A stretch of 11,795 nt of DNA from JAFMDF01 sp964644655 (GCA_964644655.1 CAZXYA010000278.1:1-11795), one strand, 5' to 3'; counted from the first letter of the stretch, positions 1 to 6,087 are shown. Notes: generated from the sequence alone by a model not told the origin. Translations and numbers: made by a program.

Positions 1-72
1 TTCCTGATTTTTATCTCGATTATTATGGCTCACCCTAATTTGGGGATGAGCGAACTCTTTAGATATGAGTAA
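1..72 (+). CDS. C-terminal tail of a truncated upstream gene (uncertain)
   Basis: Frame 1 is open from the window edge to a TAA at 70-72 and encodes 23 residues: a hydrophobic stretch (FLIFISIIM) and a polar tail ending FRYE. It overlaps the ATG of the next gene by 8 bases (ATGAGTAA at 65-72), an arrangement common in translationally coupled pairs. The fragment is too short to assign. Frame 3 is also open from the edge and encodes PDFYLDYYGSP before a TAA at 34-36, so the upstream gene could end there instead. An imperfect hairpin (GCTCACCC, then GGGGATGAGC) at about 28-51 would suit that alternative. Confidence 0.35.
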   Translation, partial: FLIFISIIMAHPNLGMSELFRYE

Positions 73-430
73 AGAACTAAAACAAAAAATAATGGGTATA
101 TTGATTGTCCCACTTGGACTAATAATTATTGGGATTCCATTTTCCTTGCTGATTGGGTGGAATATACTCACCCTACTTCTTTTTTGGTTTGTATTAGTAC
201 CAATATTATCTTGTTATTTACCGACAATTATTTCAAATAAAAACACTTATCTATTTGAATCGGCTACAGGTCTGTTGCTCTTTTACGCTTTGATGGTATT
301 TATGATTTATGACCACTATAAAACAGACTATTTTCAAGTCATGATTTTTAGTGGGGTGATAAATTTAATTATAGTAGCTTTTGTGGCGAAAGTTAGAAGA
401 ATCAATGCAGCTATGGAGAATGCCGTTTAG
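65..430 (+). CDS. small multi-pass membrane protein, unknown function
   Basis: A 121-residue, strongly hydrophobic protein with about four predicted membrane helices at residues 8-30, 33-55, 65-83 and 89-107. Its N-terminus is short and charged (MSKELKQK) and its C-terminus is basic (KVRRINAAMENAV); by the positive-inside rule both ends would be cytoplasmic. I recognise no catalytic motif or family signature. The start at 65 is the first in-frame ATG and overlaps the stop of the truncated upstream frame, which suggests a shared transcript. The TAG stop (428-430) lies within the left copy of an 11-bp direct repeat that flanks the downstream hairpin element. Codon use resembles the neighbouring genes. 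The CDS call is fairly secure; the function is unknown. Confidence 0.75.
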   Translation: MSKELKQKIMGILIVPLGLIIIGIPFSLLIGWNILTLLLFWFVLVPILSCYLPTIISNKNTYLFESATGLLLFYALMVFMIYDHYKTDYFQVMIFSGVINLIIVAFVAKVRRINAAMENAV

Positions 431-624
431 AGCATAAAGGATTTGCTTATAAAAAATTCTATACGAGACGTTCCTAACAAGTTTTGCCGTATCTCCGATG
501 AATCGGAGTAAACTAAACGGCAAAATTTGTAAAAAGGGTTTTTGATTTTATTGGGCTCGATGCCCAATGAAATCAAGGTTTTCAGAGGTATTTCATTTTT
601 ATAAGAAAGCCCTTTTAGAGCATA
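426..624. repeat. hairpin-rich intergenic element, possibly MITE-like or a structured RNA
   Basis: Two copies of the 11-mer TTTAGAGCATA (426-436 and 614-624) bracket a segment with nested dyad symmetry. An imperfect terminal inverted repeat pairs 436-464 with 588-615, with a perfect 10-bp core (CTTATAAAAA 446-455 with 596-605). Inside are two hairpins. One has a 9-bp outer stem (482-490 with 517-525) enclosing CTCCGAT/ATCGGAG (493-499 with 502-508). The other is a 15-bp stem with one G-T pair and a 5-nt loop (542-556 with 562-576). Terminal inverted repeats inside a direct repeat are what a small non-autonomous transposable element leaves, but a folded RNA is equally possible. No convincing ORF lies here; this accounts for most of the 286-bp gap between genes. 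Confidence 0.55.
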
Positions 625-680
625 TAAAAACATTGACTACTGACTAAGTCTACTGAAAAATTATTTAAGAAAAAACGTTT

Positions 681-737
681 TTTACAAAAAAAATCAATTT
701 CTTTGTAAATAATTTAATGGTATTAAATTATTTAATA
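681..737 (+). promoter_or_regulatory. TetR gene control region with autoregulatory operator
   Basis: The 17-bp palindrome ATTTAATGGTATTAAAT (712-728) has one mismatch between its arms. It runs directly into a third half-site (ATTTAATA, 730-737), so TATTAAAT T ATTTAATA at 721-737 is also a perfect palindrome. Near-identical sites lie at 1353-1369 and 1410-1428. A TTTG at 702-705 could be the -33 element, which would put the operator in the promoter spacer; the matching -7 box is weak. A separate perfect 8-bp inverted repeat, TTTACAAA/TTTGTAAA, occupies 681-688 and 702-709. The operator assignment rests on repetition of the site beside the regulator and its neighbour. Confidence 0.65.
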
Positions 738-743
738 GCAAAT

Positions 744-1337
744 ATGAATTTAAGTAAAATAAGAAGAGCGGAAGATATTGAAAATTTTAAAACGACGGTC
801 TTGGATACTGCCATACTTTTGATGAAAGAAAAAAAAGATTGGGGCGGCGTATCTGTTAATAAGATTGCTAAAATAATGCGGTATACCCCACCTAATATTT
901 ATCATTATTTTAAAAATAAAGATGATATTTTATTTCAATTATGTCAAAGAGGTTCTACCATAATAGGAACCAAACTAAGGGCTATTGATAATAAAACCTT
1001 TGAAAGCAATGAAGAAAAGCTATACCAAATGGGTTTACAATTCTGGAATTTTTCTGTTGAACAAGAAGAGTTGTATAATTTGATGTTTCATGTTCGGCAA
1101 AAGAAATTAGAGCTTGACCTAATTTTAGCAAATATTGAAATGCTAAAAAATACTATTAAATCCATTAATCCAGCTATCCAAACTGATGAAGAAGCTTTCC
1201 AAATATATCAAGGATTTCATAGCCTAATTCACGGTTTCATTTCCATAAAAATAAATAATCGAATTCCTATCGGTGACCACATTTCCTACCAACAACTTTT
1301 TGAAAAATCTTTAAGAAAATACGTCAATCAAATTTGA
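744..1337 (+). CDS. TetR/AcrR-family transcriptional regulator, WHG-type C-terminal domain
   Basis: A DNA-binding one-component repressor of 197 residues from this start. The N-terminal helix-turn-helix domain spans about residues 8-57, with VSVNKIAKIMRYTPPNIYHYF as the HTH and KNKDDILFQL as the usual following helix. The C-terminal ligand-binding half contains FHSLIHGFISIKI, resembling the WHG motif of TetR_C domains. An earlier in-frame ATG at 717 lies inside the operator palindrome and would add the unlikely leader MVLNYLIAN, so the ATG at 744 is preferred. The flanking palindromes imply autorepression and control of the downstream CxxC gene at 1482. The ligand is unknown; members of this family often respond to lipophilic or toxic small molecules. 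Confidence 0.88.
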   Translation: MNLSKIRRAEDIENFKTTVLDTAILLMKEKKDWGGVSVNKIAKIMRYTPPNIYHYFKNKDDILFQLCQRGSTIIGTKLRAIDNKTFESNEEKLYQMGLQFWNFSVEQEELYNLMFHVRQKKLELDLILANIEMLKNTIKSINPAIQTDEEAFQIYQGFHSLIHGFISIKINNRIPIGDHISYQQLFEKSLRKYVNQI

Positions 1338-1352
1338 TTTTTTAAAATTTCT

Positions 1353-1369
1353 ATTTAATAGTATTAAAT
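1353..1369. promoter_or_regulatory. palindromic operator (copy 2) between TetR and CMD genes
   Basis: Perfect 8-bp arms around one central base: ATTTAATA G TATTAAAT. It differs by one base from the site at the TetR start (712-728), lies 15 bases after the TetR stop and about 110 bases before the CMD gene start. Probably a TetR dimer site, inferred from recurrence. Confidence 0.65.
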
Positions 1370-1409
1370 TTTTTAGGAGAATTCATGATTATTACTATCT
1401 TTGCTAAGG

Positions 1410-1428
1410 TATTTAATATTATTAAATA
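1410..1428. promoter_or_regulatory. palindromic operator (copy 3) in the CMD gene promoter region
   Basis: Perfect 9-bp arms around one central base: TATTTAATA T TATTAAATA. A TTTG at 1400-1403 precedes it by 6 bases, close to the TTTG-operator spacing upstream of the TetR gene (6 bases between 702-705 and 712). In both cases the operator would fall between the -33 and -7 elements, consistent with repression by blocking RNA polymerase. The -7 boxes are poor matches to TAnnTTTG, so the exact start of transcription is not established. Confidence 0.65.
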
Positions 1429-1481
1429 ATTTATTACTGATAAATTTCAATTAAATTCCAAGGAATAAATAATACATCAAA

Positions 1482-2009
1482 ATGAAAAAAATAACCTATA
1501 CAGATGTAAAAGCTTATGACCCACCAGGTCATAATGGCAGAATAATGGATGGGTTTGCCAATTTAATCGGTTCTATCATGGGCCCTGGAGAAGTTGACCT
1601 CTACTTAAAAGATTTGGTTTCGCATGTAGCAAGTAATGCATCTGGCTGTCGATACTGCCAAGCACATACGATTGGGTCAGCTATTAAAAGTGGGGTTTCT
1701 GAAGAACAATTAAAGGAGGTTTGGAATTTTGAAAATAGTGAACATTTTAATGAAAAAGAAAAAGCTGCATTGCGATTTGGATTTGCTGCTGGGTCGGTTC
1801 CTAATGCGGTAACACCTCAACATTTCGAAGATTTAAAAAAGCATTTTTCAGAAACACAAATTATAGAATTGGGAGGTGTGGTTTCCATCTTCGGATTTTT
1901 AAATCGATGGAATGATTCCTTCGGTACCCCTTTGGAAGACCATGCAGCAGCTAAGGCAGAAAAATATTTAGGAAAGAGTGGTTGGACAATTGGACAACAT
2001 GGAAAATAG
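1482..2009 (+). CDS. carboxymuconolactone decarboxylase-family (AhpD-like, CxxC) protein
   Basis: A 175-residue all-helical protein of the CMD/AhpD fold. The diagnostic motif is ASNASGCRYCQAHT, with Cys56, Cys59 and His62 forming the CxxC-xx-H redox centre typical of alkylhydroperoxidase AhpD-like proteins. True gamma-carboxymuconolactone decarboxylases lack this pair, so a peroxidase or disulfide-reductase role is more likely than ring-pathway catalysis. A second segment, ELGGVVSIFGFLNRWNDSFGTPLE (split about residues 127-150), is the conserved C-terminal helix region of longer family members. No signal peptide, so cytoplasmic. Two TetR-type palindromes upstream imply control by the adjacent regulator. 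The stop codon's last base begins an intergenic inverted repeat. The physiological substrate cannot be read from sequence. Confidence 0.85.
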   Translation: MKKITYTDVKAYDPPGHNGRIMDGFANLIGSIMGPGEVDLYLKDLVSHVASNASGCRYCQAHTIGSAIKSGVSEEQLKEVWNFENSEHFNEKEKAALRFGFAAGSVPNAVTPQHFEDLKKHFSETQIIELGGVVSIFGFLNRWNDSFGTPLEDHAAAKAEKYLGKSGWTIGQHGK

Positions 2010-2078
2010 GAGTCAGATGTGAGGTGTCAGGCATCAGAACGAAAGCCTCTGACCCCTCACACCTGACTCCTGACCCCT
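2009..2078. repeat. 7-bp-period inverted repeat (TCAG family)
   Basis: A long imperfect hairpin: 2009-2030 pairs with 2049-2070 with two mismatches, leaving an 18-nt loop. The arms have a 7-base period (GAGTCAG ATGTGAG GTGTCAG GCATCAG on the left; CTGACCC CTCACAC CTGACTC CTGACCC on the right). It begins on the last base of the CMD stop codon and could slow or end transcription, but there is no T-run after the stem, so it is not a canonical intrinsic terminator. Confidence 0.75.
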
Positions 2079-2100
2079 CGATTAAATAATCAATAAATAA

Positions 2101-2274
2101 ATAAAAAAATGGGAAATATTTGGTGGTGGAATTGCCCCTATTATTTCAGGGACTATAGCTGAAAGTTATGGCATTTCTAGTATCCCTTATGTGGCGCTAG
2201 TAGGCTTAATTTGGGCGGCTGATTGTTGTCTGTTTTTAAATGAGACTGCTCCAGTAAAATTGAAAAATAAATAA
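2101..2274 (+). pseudogene. C-terminal remnant of an MFS permease
   Basis: The frame from 2101 to the TAA at 2272-2274 has no start codon and encodes a 57-residue tail containing FGGGIAPIISGTIAESYG (from 2119), a hydrophobic segment (IPYVALVGLIWAADCCLFL) and ETAPVKLKNK. A glycine/proline-rich GGGIAPIIAG-type TM11 start, a loop with AE-YG, a last helix and an ETAP-type tail are characteristic of major facilitator superfamily metabolite transporters. The rest of the gene is absent: an in-frame stop lies just upstream (2098-2100), preceded by the TCAG-type repeat. It may once have been an efflux or uptake partner of the TetR gene, but that is inference. The family call is from pattern memory. 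Confidence 0.65.
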
Positions 2275-2280
2275 ATTATA

Positions 2281-2326
2281 AAAATCCGTTGCTAACTTAA
2301 TCCGTTGCTAATTATTGTTTTAGCAA
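2281..2326. repeat. AATCCGT-type repeat, degenerate copy
   Basis: Two tandem copies of AATCCGTTGCTAA-like units (AAATCCGTTGCTAAC and TTAATCCGTTGCTAA), then a loop (ATTATTGTTT) and a partial return arm (TAGCAA at 2321-2326 pairing with TTGCTA at 2305-2310). The unit matches the perfect stem at 10624-10689 (AAATCCGTGACTAAT). Here the right arm gives way to the sulfatase remnant, so the element is truncated or diverged. It separates the two gene remnants. Confidence 0.55.
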
Positions 2327-2680
2327 TACGATTTGTCCAAAGACCCTTTGGAACAAAATAACATTGCACAAAACCATCTAGAAATCGTAGCTAATTTGAC
2401 AAAATTAATCAAAGATTTTCCCAGAGGATAACGGGTGGAAATACCAATGGAGCAAAAAAGAGTAGACCCCGATTTTTTTGGTGGAAAAGAAGACCGAGCA
2501 CCTTGGGGTGGTTTAGAGGGTAGAAATATACCTAAGGCAGTAGCAGCAATAACAAAGAAGGAGACAACTCCTCAAAATCAAGTAAGGAAAAAAGATGAGA
2601 CTTCGATTCCAATTTTCTATGCAGGACTCCTAGCATTATTGATAGGAATCGTTGGATGGAGTTTGAGTAAAAGACAATAA
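2324..2680 (+). pseudogene. C-terminal remnant of a sulfatase, split by an in-frame stop
   Basis: The frame running into the ORF at 2435 starts right after TAG (2321-2323) and encodes QYDLSKDPLEQNNIAQNH, the typical sulfatase C-terminal block (Y-DL--DP-E--N-A--H), then EIVANLTKLIKDFPRG. A TAA at 2429-2431 interrupts it, after which the same frame continues to 2680. The catalytic N-terminal part with the formylglycine motif is missing. This fragment is not a copy of the arylsulfatase at 8922, whose matching block reads ELFNLKEDPTEKIDLAEKYP. That the piece after the stop belongs to the same ancestral protein is inferred from frame continuity and reads naturally (DFPRG-x-RVEIP). Confidence 0.6.
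2435..2680 (+). CDS. small C-terminally anchored protein, or the tail of the broken sulfatase
   Basis: An open frame of 81 residues from a GTG at 2435 (77 from the ATG at 2447). Residues 1-35 are polar with an unusual block, RVDPDFFGGKEDRAPWGGLEG. Then come a lysine-rich linker and one C-terminal membrane helix (IFYAGLLALLIGIVGWSL, about residues 59-77) ending in SKRQ. GAGGA at 2424-2428 could serve as a ribosome-binding site, but such sites are little used in this group. Because it continues in frame from the sulfatase C-terminus across a single TAA, I think it more likely a remnant of that gene than an independent gene. A strong terminator follows at 2769. I do not recognise the polar block with certainty. 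Confidence 0.4.
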   Translation: MEIPMEQKRVDPDFFGGKEDRAPWGGLEGRNIPKAVAAITKKETTPQNQVRKKDETSIPIFYAGLLALLIGIVGWSLSKRQ

Positions 2681-2768
2681 ATAACCAAAATATATAATAT
2701 AATACACTAAAAAGGTATAGCTAATTATACTGACCTGATAGAGGATAATATACTCTAAACAGCGTTAG

Positions 2769-2800
2769 AATGCGCCTATTGTAAAATGGGCGCATTTTTT
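2769..2800 (+). terminator. rho-independent terminator
   Basis: A 10-bp stem (AATGCGCCTA 2769-2778 with TGGGCGCATT 2787-2796, one G-T pair), an 8-nt loop and T-run 2795-2800. It probably ended transcription of the now-broken sulfatase unit. The remaining AT-rich sequence to 2948 holds no gene; it contains a lone TCAGGCATCA (about 2923-2932) resembling the 7-bp repeats. Confidence 0.85.
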
Positions 2801-2948
2801 AATAAATTTCGGAATTAAGAAAATTCATTTGCATGAATATGTGAACGTAAAAATCCTAGAATAAAATTACCCACGAATTAAACTAATATATTAAAGCAAG
2901 GTTTTATTTCTAAATTTCTATATCAGGCATCACAAAGCAAGTCAAAAT

Positions 2949-4919
2949 ATGAGTCAACAACAAAAAACACTCTGGAAACCTAAAACATCCTTTATCAATA
3001 ATTCCAACCTCAAGCAATTTGAGCAATGGTTACAAAACGAAAAAGGGTTAAGTTTTGATAATTACGAAGAACTTTGGCAATGGTCTATTGACCAAATAGA
3101 AGACTTTTGGGAGTCAATCGCTCAATATTTTGGCGTCATCTTTCATGTCCCTTATCAACAAGTATTAGATACAAGAGTGATGCCTGGGGCAAAATGGTTT
3201 GAGGGAGCAACTTTGAATTATGCAGAACATATTTTTCGCCAACAAACCACTCAACGACCTGCTTTAATTTTTCAAAATGAATTGGAAAAAAGGAGGGTTA
3301 GTTGGGAAGAATTGAGTGAGCAGGTCAAAGCCATCCAACAGTTTTTACAACAACAAGGGATTCAAAAAGGCGATTGTGTAGCAGGGTATCTACCCAATAT
3401 TCCAGAAGCAGTTGCTTGTTTTCTTGCCGTTAATTCTTTAGGGGCAGTTTGGACTTGTTGCTCTCCTGATTTTGGCGAACCTACGGTTATCGAACGCTTT
3501 TCGCAAATTCAGCCTAAATTACTTCTTGCAGTTGATGGGTATAATTATAACGGGAAAGGGTTTAGCCGTTTGGATGCCATTCATAATATCCGCAAAGCGA
3601 TTCCAAGTATTGAGCAAACTTTATTTATTCCTTATTTAGATAAGACGGCTACTTTAGAAAATAATGTAACTTGGGCGGCTGTTCTGAATGGCGTTGATGT
3701 TAATAAAGCAATTGAATTTACATCCGTCTCTTTTAGTCACCCTATTTGGGTTTTGTACTCTTCAGGGACAACAGGCAAGCCAAAAGCCATTACGCATTCT
3801 CATGGAGGTTGCCTCTTAGAGCAATATAAATACGGCGCTTTCCATAATGATATTAAAGCAGGAGAACATTTCTTTTGGTTCTCTACCACAGGTTGGATGA
3901 TGTGGAATTTACTACAATCAACGATGTTATTGGGGGCTGTTCCAGTATTATTTGATGGTAGTCCTGCGTACCCTGATATGATGACTTTATGGAAAATGGC
4001 AGCCAATTTGCCCATTCATCATTTTGGAGTTAGTGCGCCTTTTTTAACCGCTTGCATGAAAGCGGATTTACGCATCAAAGAGGAGGTAGATTTATCTGCT
4101 TTGAGGTCAATAGGTTCTACAGGTGCGCCGCTACCCGCAGAAGTATTTGAATGGATTTATCAAGCTGTTAAAAAAGAAGTTTGGTTATGTTCTATGAGTG
4201 GTGGAACAGATGTTTGTACTGCTTTTGTAGGTGGAAATCCATACTTGCCAGTTTACAAAGGATTTATTCAATCTCGAAGTTTAGGGGCAGCGCTATTTGG
4301 TTATGATGAAGACGGAAATAGGGTAGTGGGGTCTCTTGGAGAAATGGTCATCGAACAACCTATGCCTAGTATGCCTATTTATTTTTGGAATGACCCAAAT
4401 ATGGAACGTTACCAAAGTAGTTATTTCCAAGAATACGCTGGTAAATGGCGGCATGGCGATTGGATAAATATTCACAGCAATGGTTCATTAGTCATTCAAG
4501 GTCGTTCGGATGCAACGCTAAATCGAAATGGTATTCGAATCGGCACCGCAGAAATTTATGGTGTATTAGACAAAATATCAGCCCTAAAAGATAGTTTAAT
4601 TTTAAATTTAGAGCAAGAAAATGGGGAAGATATTATGCCTTTATTTCTAGTCCTTAATGAAGGATATGAATTCTCAGAAAGCTTAGTGAAGACCATTAAA
4701 AAAGAACTAAGAACGAAGTGTTCTCCCCGTCATGTGCCCAATAAATTCTTGACCGTTAAAGATATTCCTTATACGTTAAGTGGCAAAAAAATGGAAGTGC
4801 CTGTTAAGAAATTATTGATAGGCAGAACTACATCTGAAAACCTGAATCGGGATGCAATTAGAAATCCAATGGCTATGGATTATTTTGTGGAGCTGATAGA
4901 GACATTTGCCAAACGATGA
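2949..4919 (+). CDS. acetoacetyl-CoA synthetase (acetoacetate-CoA ligase)
   Basis: A 656-residue cytoplasmic adenylate-forming ligase that activates acetoacetate with ATP and CoA to acetoacetyl-CoA, feeding ketone-body, lipid or polyhydroxyalkanoate metabolism. The N-terminal cap region carries MPGAKWFEGATLNYAEH, typical of acetoacetyl-CoA rather than acetyl-CoA synthetases. Core motifs in order: YSSGTTGKPK (residues 270-279, P-loop), GWMMWN (315-320, characteristic of this subgroup), SIGSTGAPL (387-395), SGGTD (417-421), WRHGDW (500-505) and GRSDATLNRNGIRIG (518-532, hinge). The C-terminal catalytic lysine is Lys613 in SGKK. All key residues are present and the length matches the family (about 650). 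The start ATG is the first in frame. It converges on the IclR gene, with a shared inverted repeat beginning in its stop codon. Confidence 0.93.
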   Translation: MSQQQKTLWKPKTSFINNSNLKQFEQWLQNEKGLSFDNYEELWQWSIDQIEDFWESIAQYFGVIFHVPYQQVLDTRVMPGAKWFEGATLNYAEHIFRQQTTQRPALIFQNELEKRRVSWEELSEQVKAIQQFLQQQGIQKGDCVAGYLPNIPEAVACFLAVNSLGAVWTCCSPDFGEPTVIERFSQIQPKLLLAVDGYNYNGKGFSRLDAIHNIRKAIPSIEQTLFIPYLDKTATLENNVTWAAVLNGVDVNKAIEFTSVSFSHPIWVLYSSGTTGKPKAITHSHGGCLLEQYKYGAFHNDIKAGEHFFWFSTTGWMMWNLLQSTMLLGAVPVLFDGSPAYPDMMTLWKMAANLPIHHFGVSAPFLTACMKADLRIKEEVDLSALRSIGSTGAPLPAEVFEWIYQAVKKEVWLCSMSGGTDVCTAFVGGNPYLPVYKGFIQSRSLGAALFGYDEDGNRVVGSLGEMVIEQPMPSMPIYFWNDPNMERYQSSYFQEYAGKWRHGDWINIHSNGSLVIQGRSDATLNRNGIRIGTAEIYGVLDKISALKDSLILNLEQENGEDIMPLFLVLNEGYEFSESLVKTIKKELRTKCSPRHVPNKFLTVKDIPYTLSGKKMEVPVKKLLIGRTTSENLNRDAIRNPMAMDYFVELIETFAKR

Positions 4920-5039
4920 ATGATGAACGATGAACTATAAACGATGAATTGTTGAAAATGAAATGTACTAATAATCTTTCAGTCAAGTATTAATACTTTT
5001 TACCTGACGTTAGCTAGCACGAATTCATCGTTCATCATT
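4913..5039. repeat. GATGAAC heptamer repeats as an inverted pair between convergent genes
   Basis: At 4914-4945 the heptamer GATGAAC/T recurs (GATGAAT GATGAAC GATGAAC TATAAAC GATGAAT). A perfect 16-bp inverted copy pairs 4919-4934 with 5024-5039. The left arm begins on the last base of the acetoacetyl-CoA synthetase stop, and the right arm abuts the stop of the convergent IclR gene, so the pair exactly fills the space between them. The 89-nt loop and lack of T-runs make ordinary termination doubtful; an RNA stem at the 3' ends of both transcripts is possible. Confidence 0.8.
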
Positions 5040-5810
5040 TCATTGCTTTCCAAGTGCCTCACTAATCCCATTAGCCGCCTCCTGTAAATGCGGCAAAAAT
5101 TTATCAATCAAATCTTCCTTACTTACTCTATGGGTATTGCTACTTATATGTATAGCATATTTCACTTTCCCACCCTTGGAATAAATAGGAACAGCAATTG
5201 CCCTAACTCCTGCCTCTAGTTCTTGGTCAATCAAAGAATAACCTTGCTCTTTCACTCGTACCAATTCTGCTTTTAAGCGGTCCTTATTGGTGATAGTATT
5301 AATGGTATATTGTTTATAGTCGAAATTATCTAATAGTTGGTCTTGCAAAGATTCATTCATAGCTAAGATAACTCTCCCAACAGCTGTCACATGCGTAGGT
5401 AAGCGAGAACCCACACCTATAGATACGGTCATGATTCTAGATACTTGTTGTCGGACTAAAATGACGACATCATTACCATCAACAGTAACGACAGAGCAAG
5501 TTTCATTAACCGCCTTAGATAAATCTATTAAAAAGGGTTTGGCTATTTCTTTAATATCCAATGAGGATAAGTAGTTATACCCTAGATTTAACACCTTAGG
5601 CGTCAATTCAAAAAATTTCCCATCCGTTTTTACATACCCCAAATGCGCATAAGTTAATAGAAAGCGTCTAGCAGCAGCCCTACTTAAATTGGTAACTTTT
5701 GCCACTTCGGTTAAAGTCATCACTTGCCTTTCACTAGAAAATGCCATTAATACTCGCAATCCTTTCTCTAAAGATTGGACGTAATCTGTCTTTTTTATCT
5801 CTGTTATCAT
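5040..5810 (-). CDS. IclR-family transcriptional regulator, PcaR/PcaU/PobR-like
   Basis: A 256-residue regulator with an N-terminal winged HTH (YVQSLEKGLRVLMAF, then LTEVAKVTNLSRAAARRFLL and LGYVKTDGKFFELTPKVLNLGY, about residues 10-76) and a C-terminal effector domain (VNETCSVVTVDGNDVVILVR, RIMTVSIGVGSRLPTHVTAVGRVILA, DQELEAGVRAIAVPI). The block SRAAARRFLLT-LGYV and the V/LNLGY-YLSSL sequence are typical of the beta-ketoadipate regulator subgroup, whose members bind aromatic acids or beta-ketoadipate. The ATG at 5810 is chosen because the earlier in-frame start at 5861 lies inside the promoter. The gene is divergent from the TonB-dependent receptor, which it probably controls together with the sulfatase. 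It is unlikely to be cotranscribed with the convergent ligase gene. Confidence 0.88.
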   Translation of the reverse strand: MITEIKKTDYVQSLEKGLRVLMAFSSERQVMTLTEVAKVTNLSRAAARRFLLTYAHLGYVKTDGKFFELTPKVLNLGYNYLSSLDIKEIAKPFLIDLSKAVNETCSVVTVDGNDVVILVRQQVSRIMTVSIGVGSRLPTHVTAVGRVILAMNESLQDQLLDNFDYKQYTINTITNKDRLKAELVRVKEQGYSLIDQELEAGVRAIAVPIYSKGGKVKYAIHISSNTHRVSKEDLIDKFLPHLQEAANGISEALGKQ

Positions 5811-5829
5811 GAAAAGTTTATTATTCGCA

Positions 5830-5862
5830 CAAATATATATGTTTAATAGGTATTTTTGCAAA
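5830..5862 (-). promoter_or_regulatory. Bacteroidota-type promoter of the IclR gene
   Basis: Read on the minus strand: TTTG (5862-5859), a 21-nt spacer, then TATATTTG (5837-5830), an exact match to the Bacteroidota -33/-7 consensus TTTG...TAnnTTTG. Transcription should begin near 5823-5825, leaving about 14 nt before the ATG at 5810. This is the main evidence against the longer ORF start at 5861. A perfect T8A8 tract (5872-5887) just upstream may bend the DNA. Confidence 0.72.
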
Positions 5863-5898
5863 AAAAAGTTGTTTTTTTTAAAAAAAATAAGAATATAG

Positions 5899-5962
5899 TT
5901 TTGTATATAAGAAAGATGATTATATTTACGTACAAAATTGAACTTATGTTCATATATCGAAC
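5899..5962 (+). promoter_or_regulatory. candidate receptor promoter and IclR operator
   Basis: Three GAAC/GTTC half-sites lie in a row: TGAAC (5939-5943), GTTCA (5948-5952) and CGAAC (5958-5962). The first two form a palindrome with a 4-bp centre, and the third repeats the orientation of the first about 19 bp on. As I recall, PcaU/PobR operators also comprise a palindrome plus an extra direct half-site. Upstream, TTTG (5900-5903) and TATATTTA (5921-5928; one mismatch to TAnnTTTG, spacer 17) could be the receptor promoter, which would place the operator over or just after the transcription start. The assignment is inference. Confidence 0.42.
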
Positions 5963-5977
5963 AAATTGAAAAACTGG

Positions 5978-6087
5978 CGTTAGCAATCAGGCATCAGGCA
6001 TCAGAAAAAAGTAATTTGTAATCGCCAAATTTGGCAGTTTCATAAACTCTGACACCTGACTCCTAATACCTAACTCCTAATAATTAA
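5978..6087. repeat. 7-bp-period TCAG-family repeat in the receptor leader
   Basis: Left array: ATCAGGC ATCAGGC ATCAGAA (from 5986). Right array, also 7-base period: CACCTGA CTCCTAA TACCTAA CTCCTAA (from about 6053). TCAGGCATCAGA (5994-6005) pairs with TCTGACACCTGA (6048-6059) at 10 of 12 positions, and the palindrome GCCAAATTTGGC (6024-6035) sits in the loop. CGTTAGC (5978-5984) directly borders the left array. The element fills most of the gap between the putative promoter and the receptor ATG, so it would be transcribed as 5' leader. Confidence 0.7.

Noticed and set aside
427..633. Minus-strand 68-codon frame
   Set aside because: It is produced by the hairpin element 426-624 and has no recognisable protein character.
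717..743. Longer TetR start at ATG 717
   Set aside because: This ATG lies inside the operator palindrome 712-728 and adds a non-family leader; the ATG at 744 precedes the usual pre-HTH segment.
2911..2918. TAAATTTC as a -7 box for the acetoacetyl-CoA synthetase gene
   Set aside because: One mismatch to TAnnTTTG, but no TTTG 19-21 bases upstream; too weak in AT-rich DNA.
3800..4475. Antisense open frames within the acetoacetyl-CoA synthetase gene
   Set aside because: The sense strand carries all family motifs across these positions.
5811..5861. Longer IclR start at 5861
   Set aside because: It would overlap the exact TATATTTG/TTTG promoter at 5830-5862 and add a leader not seen in this family.
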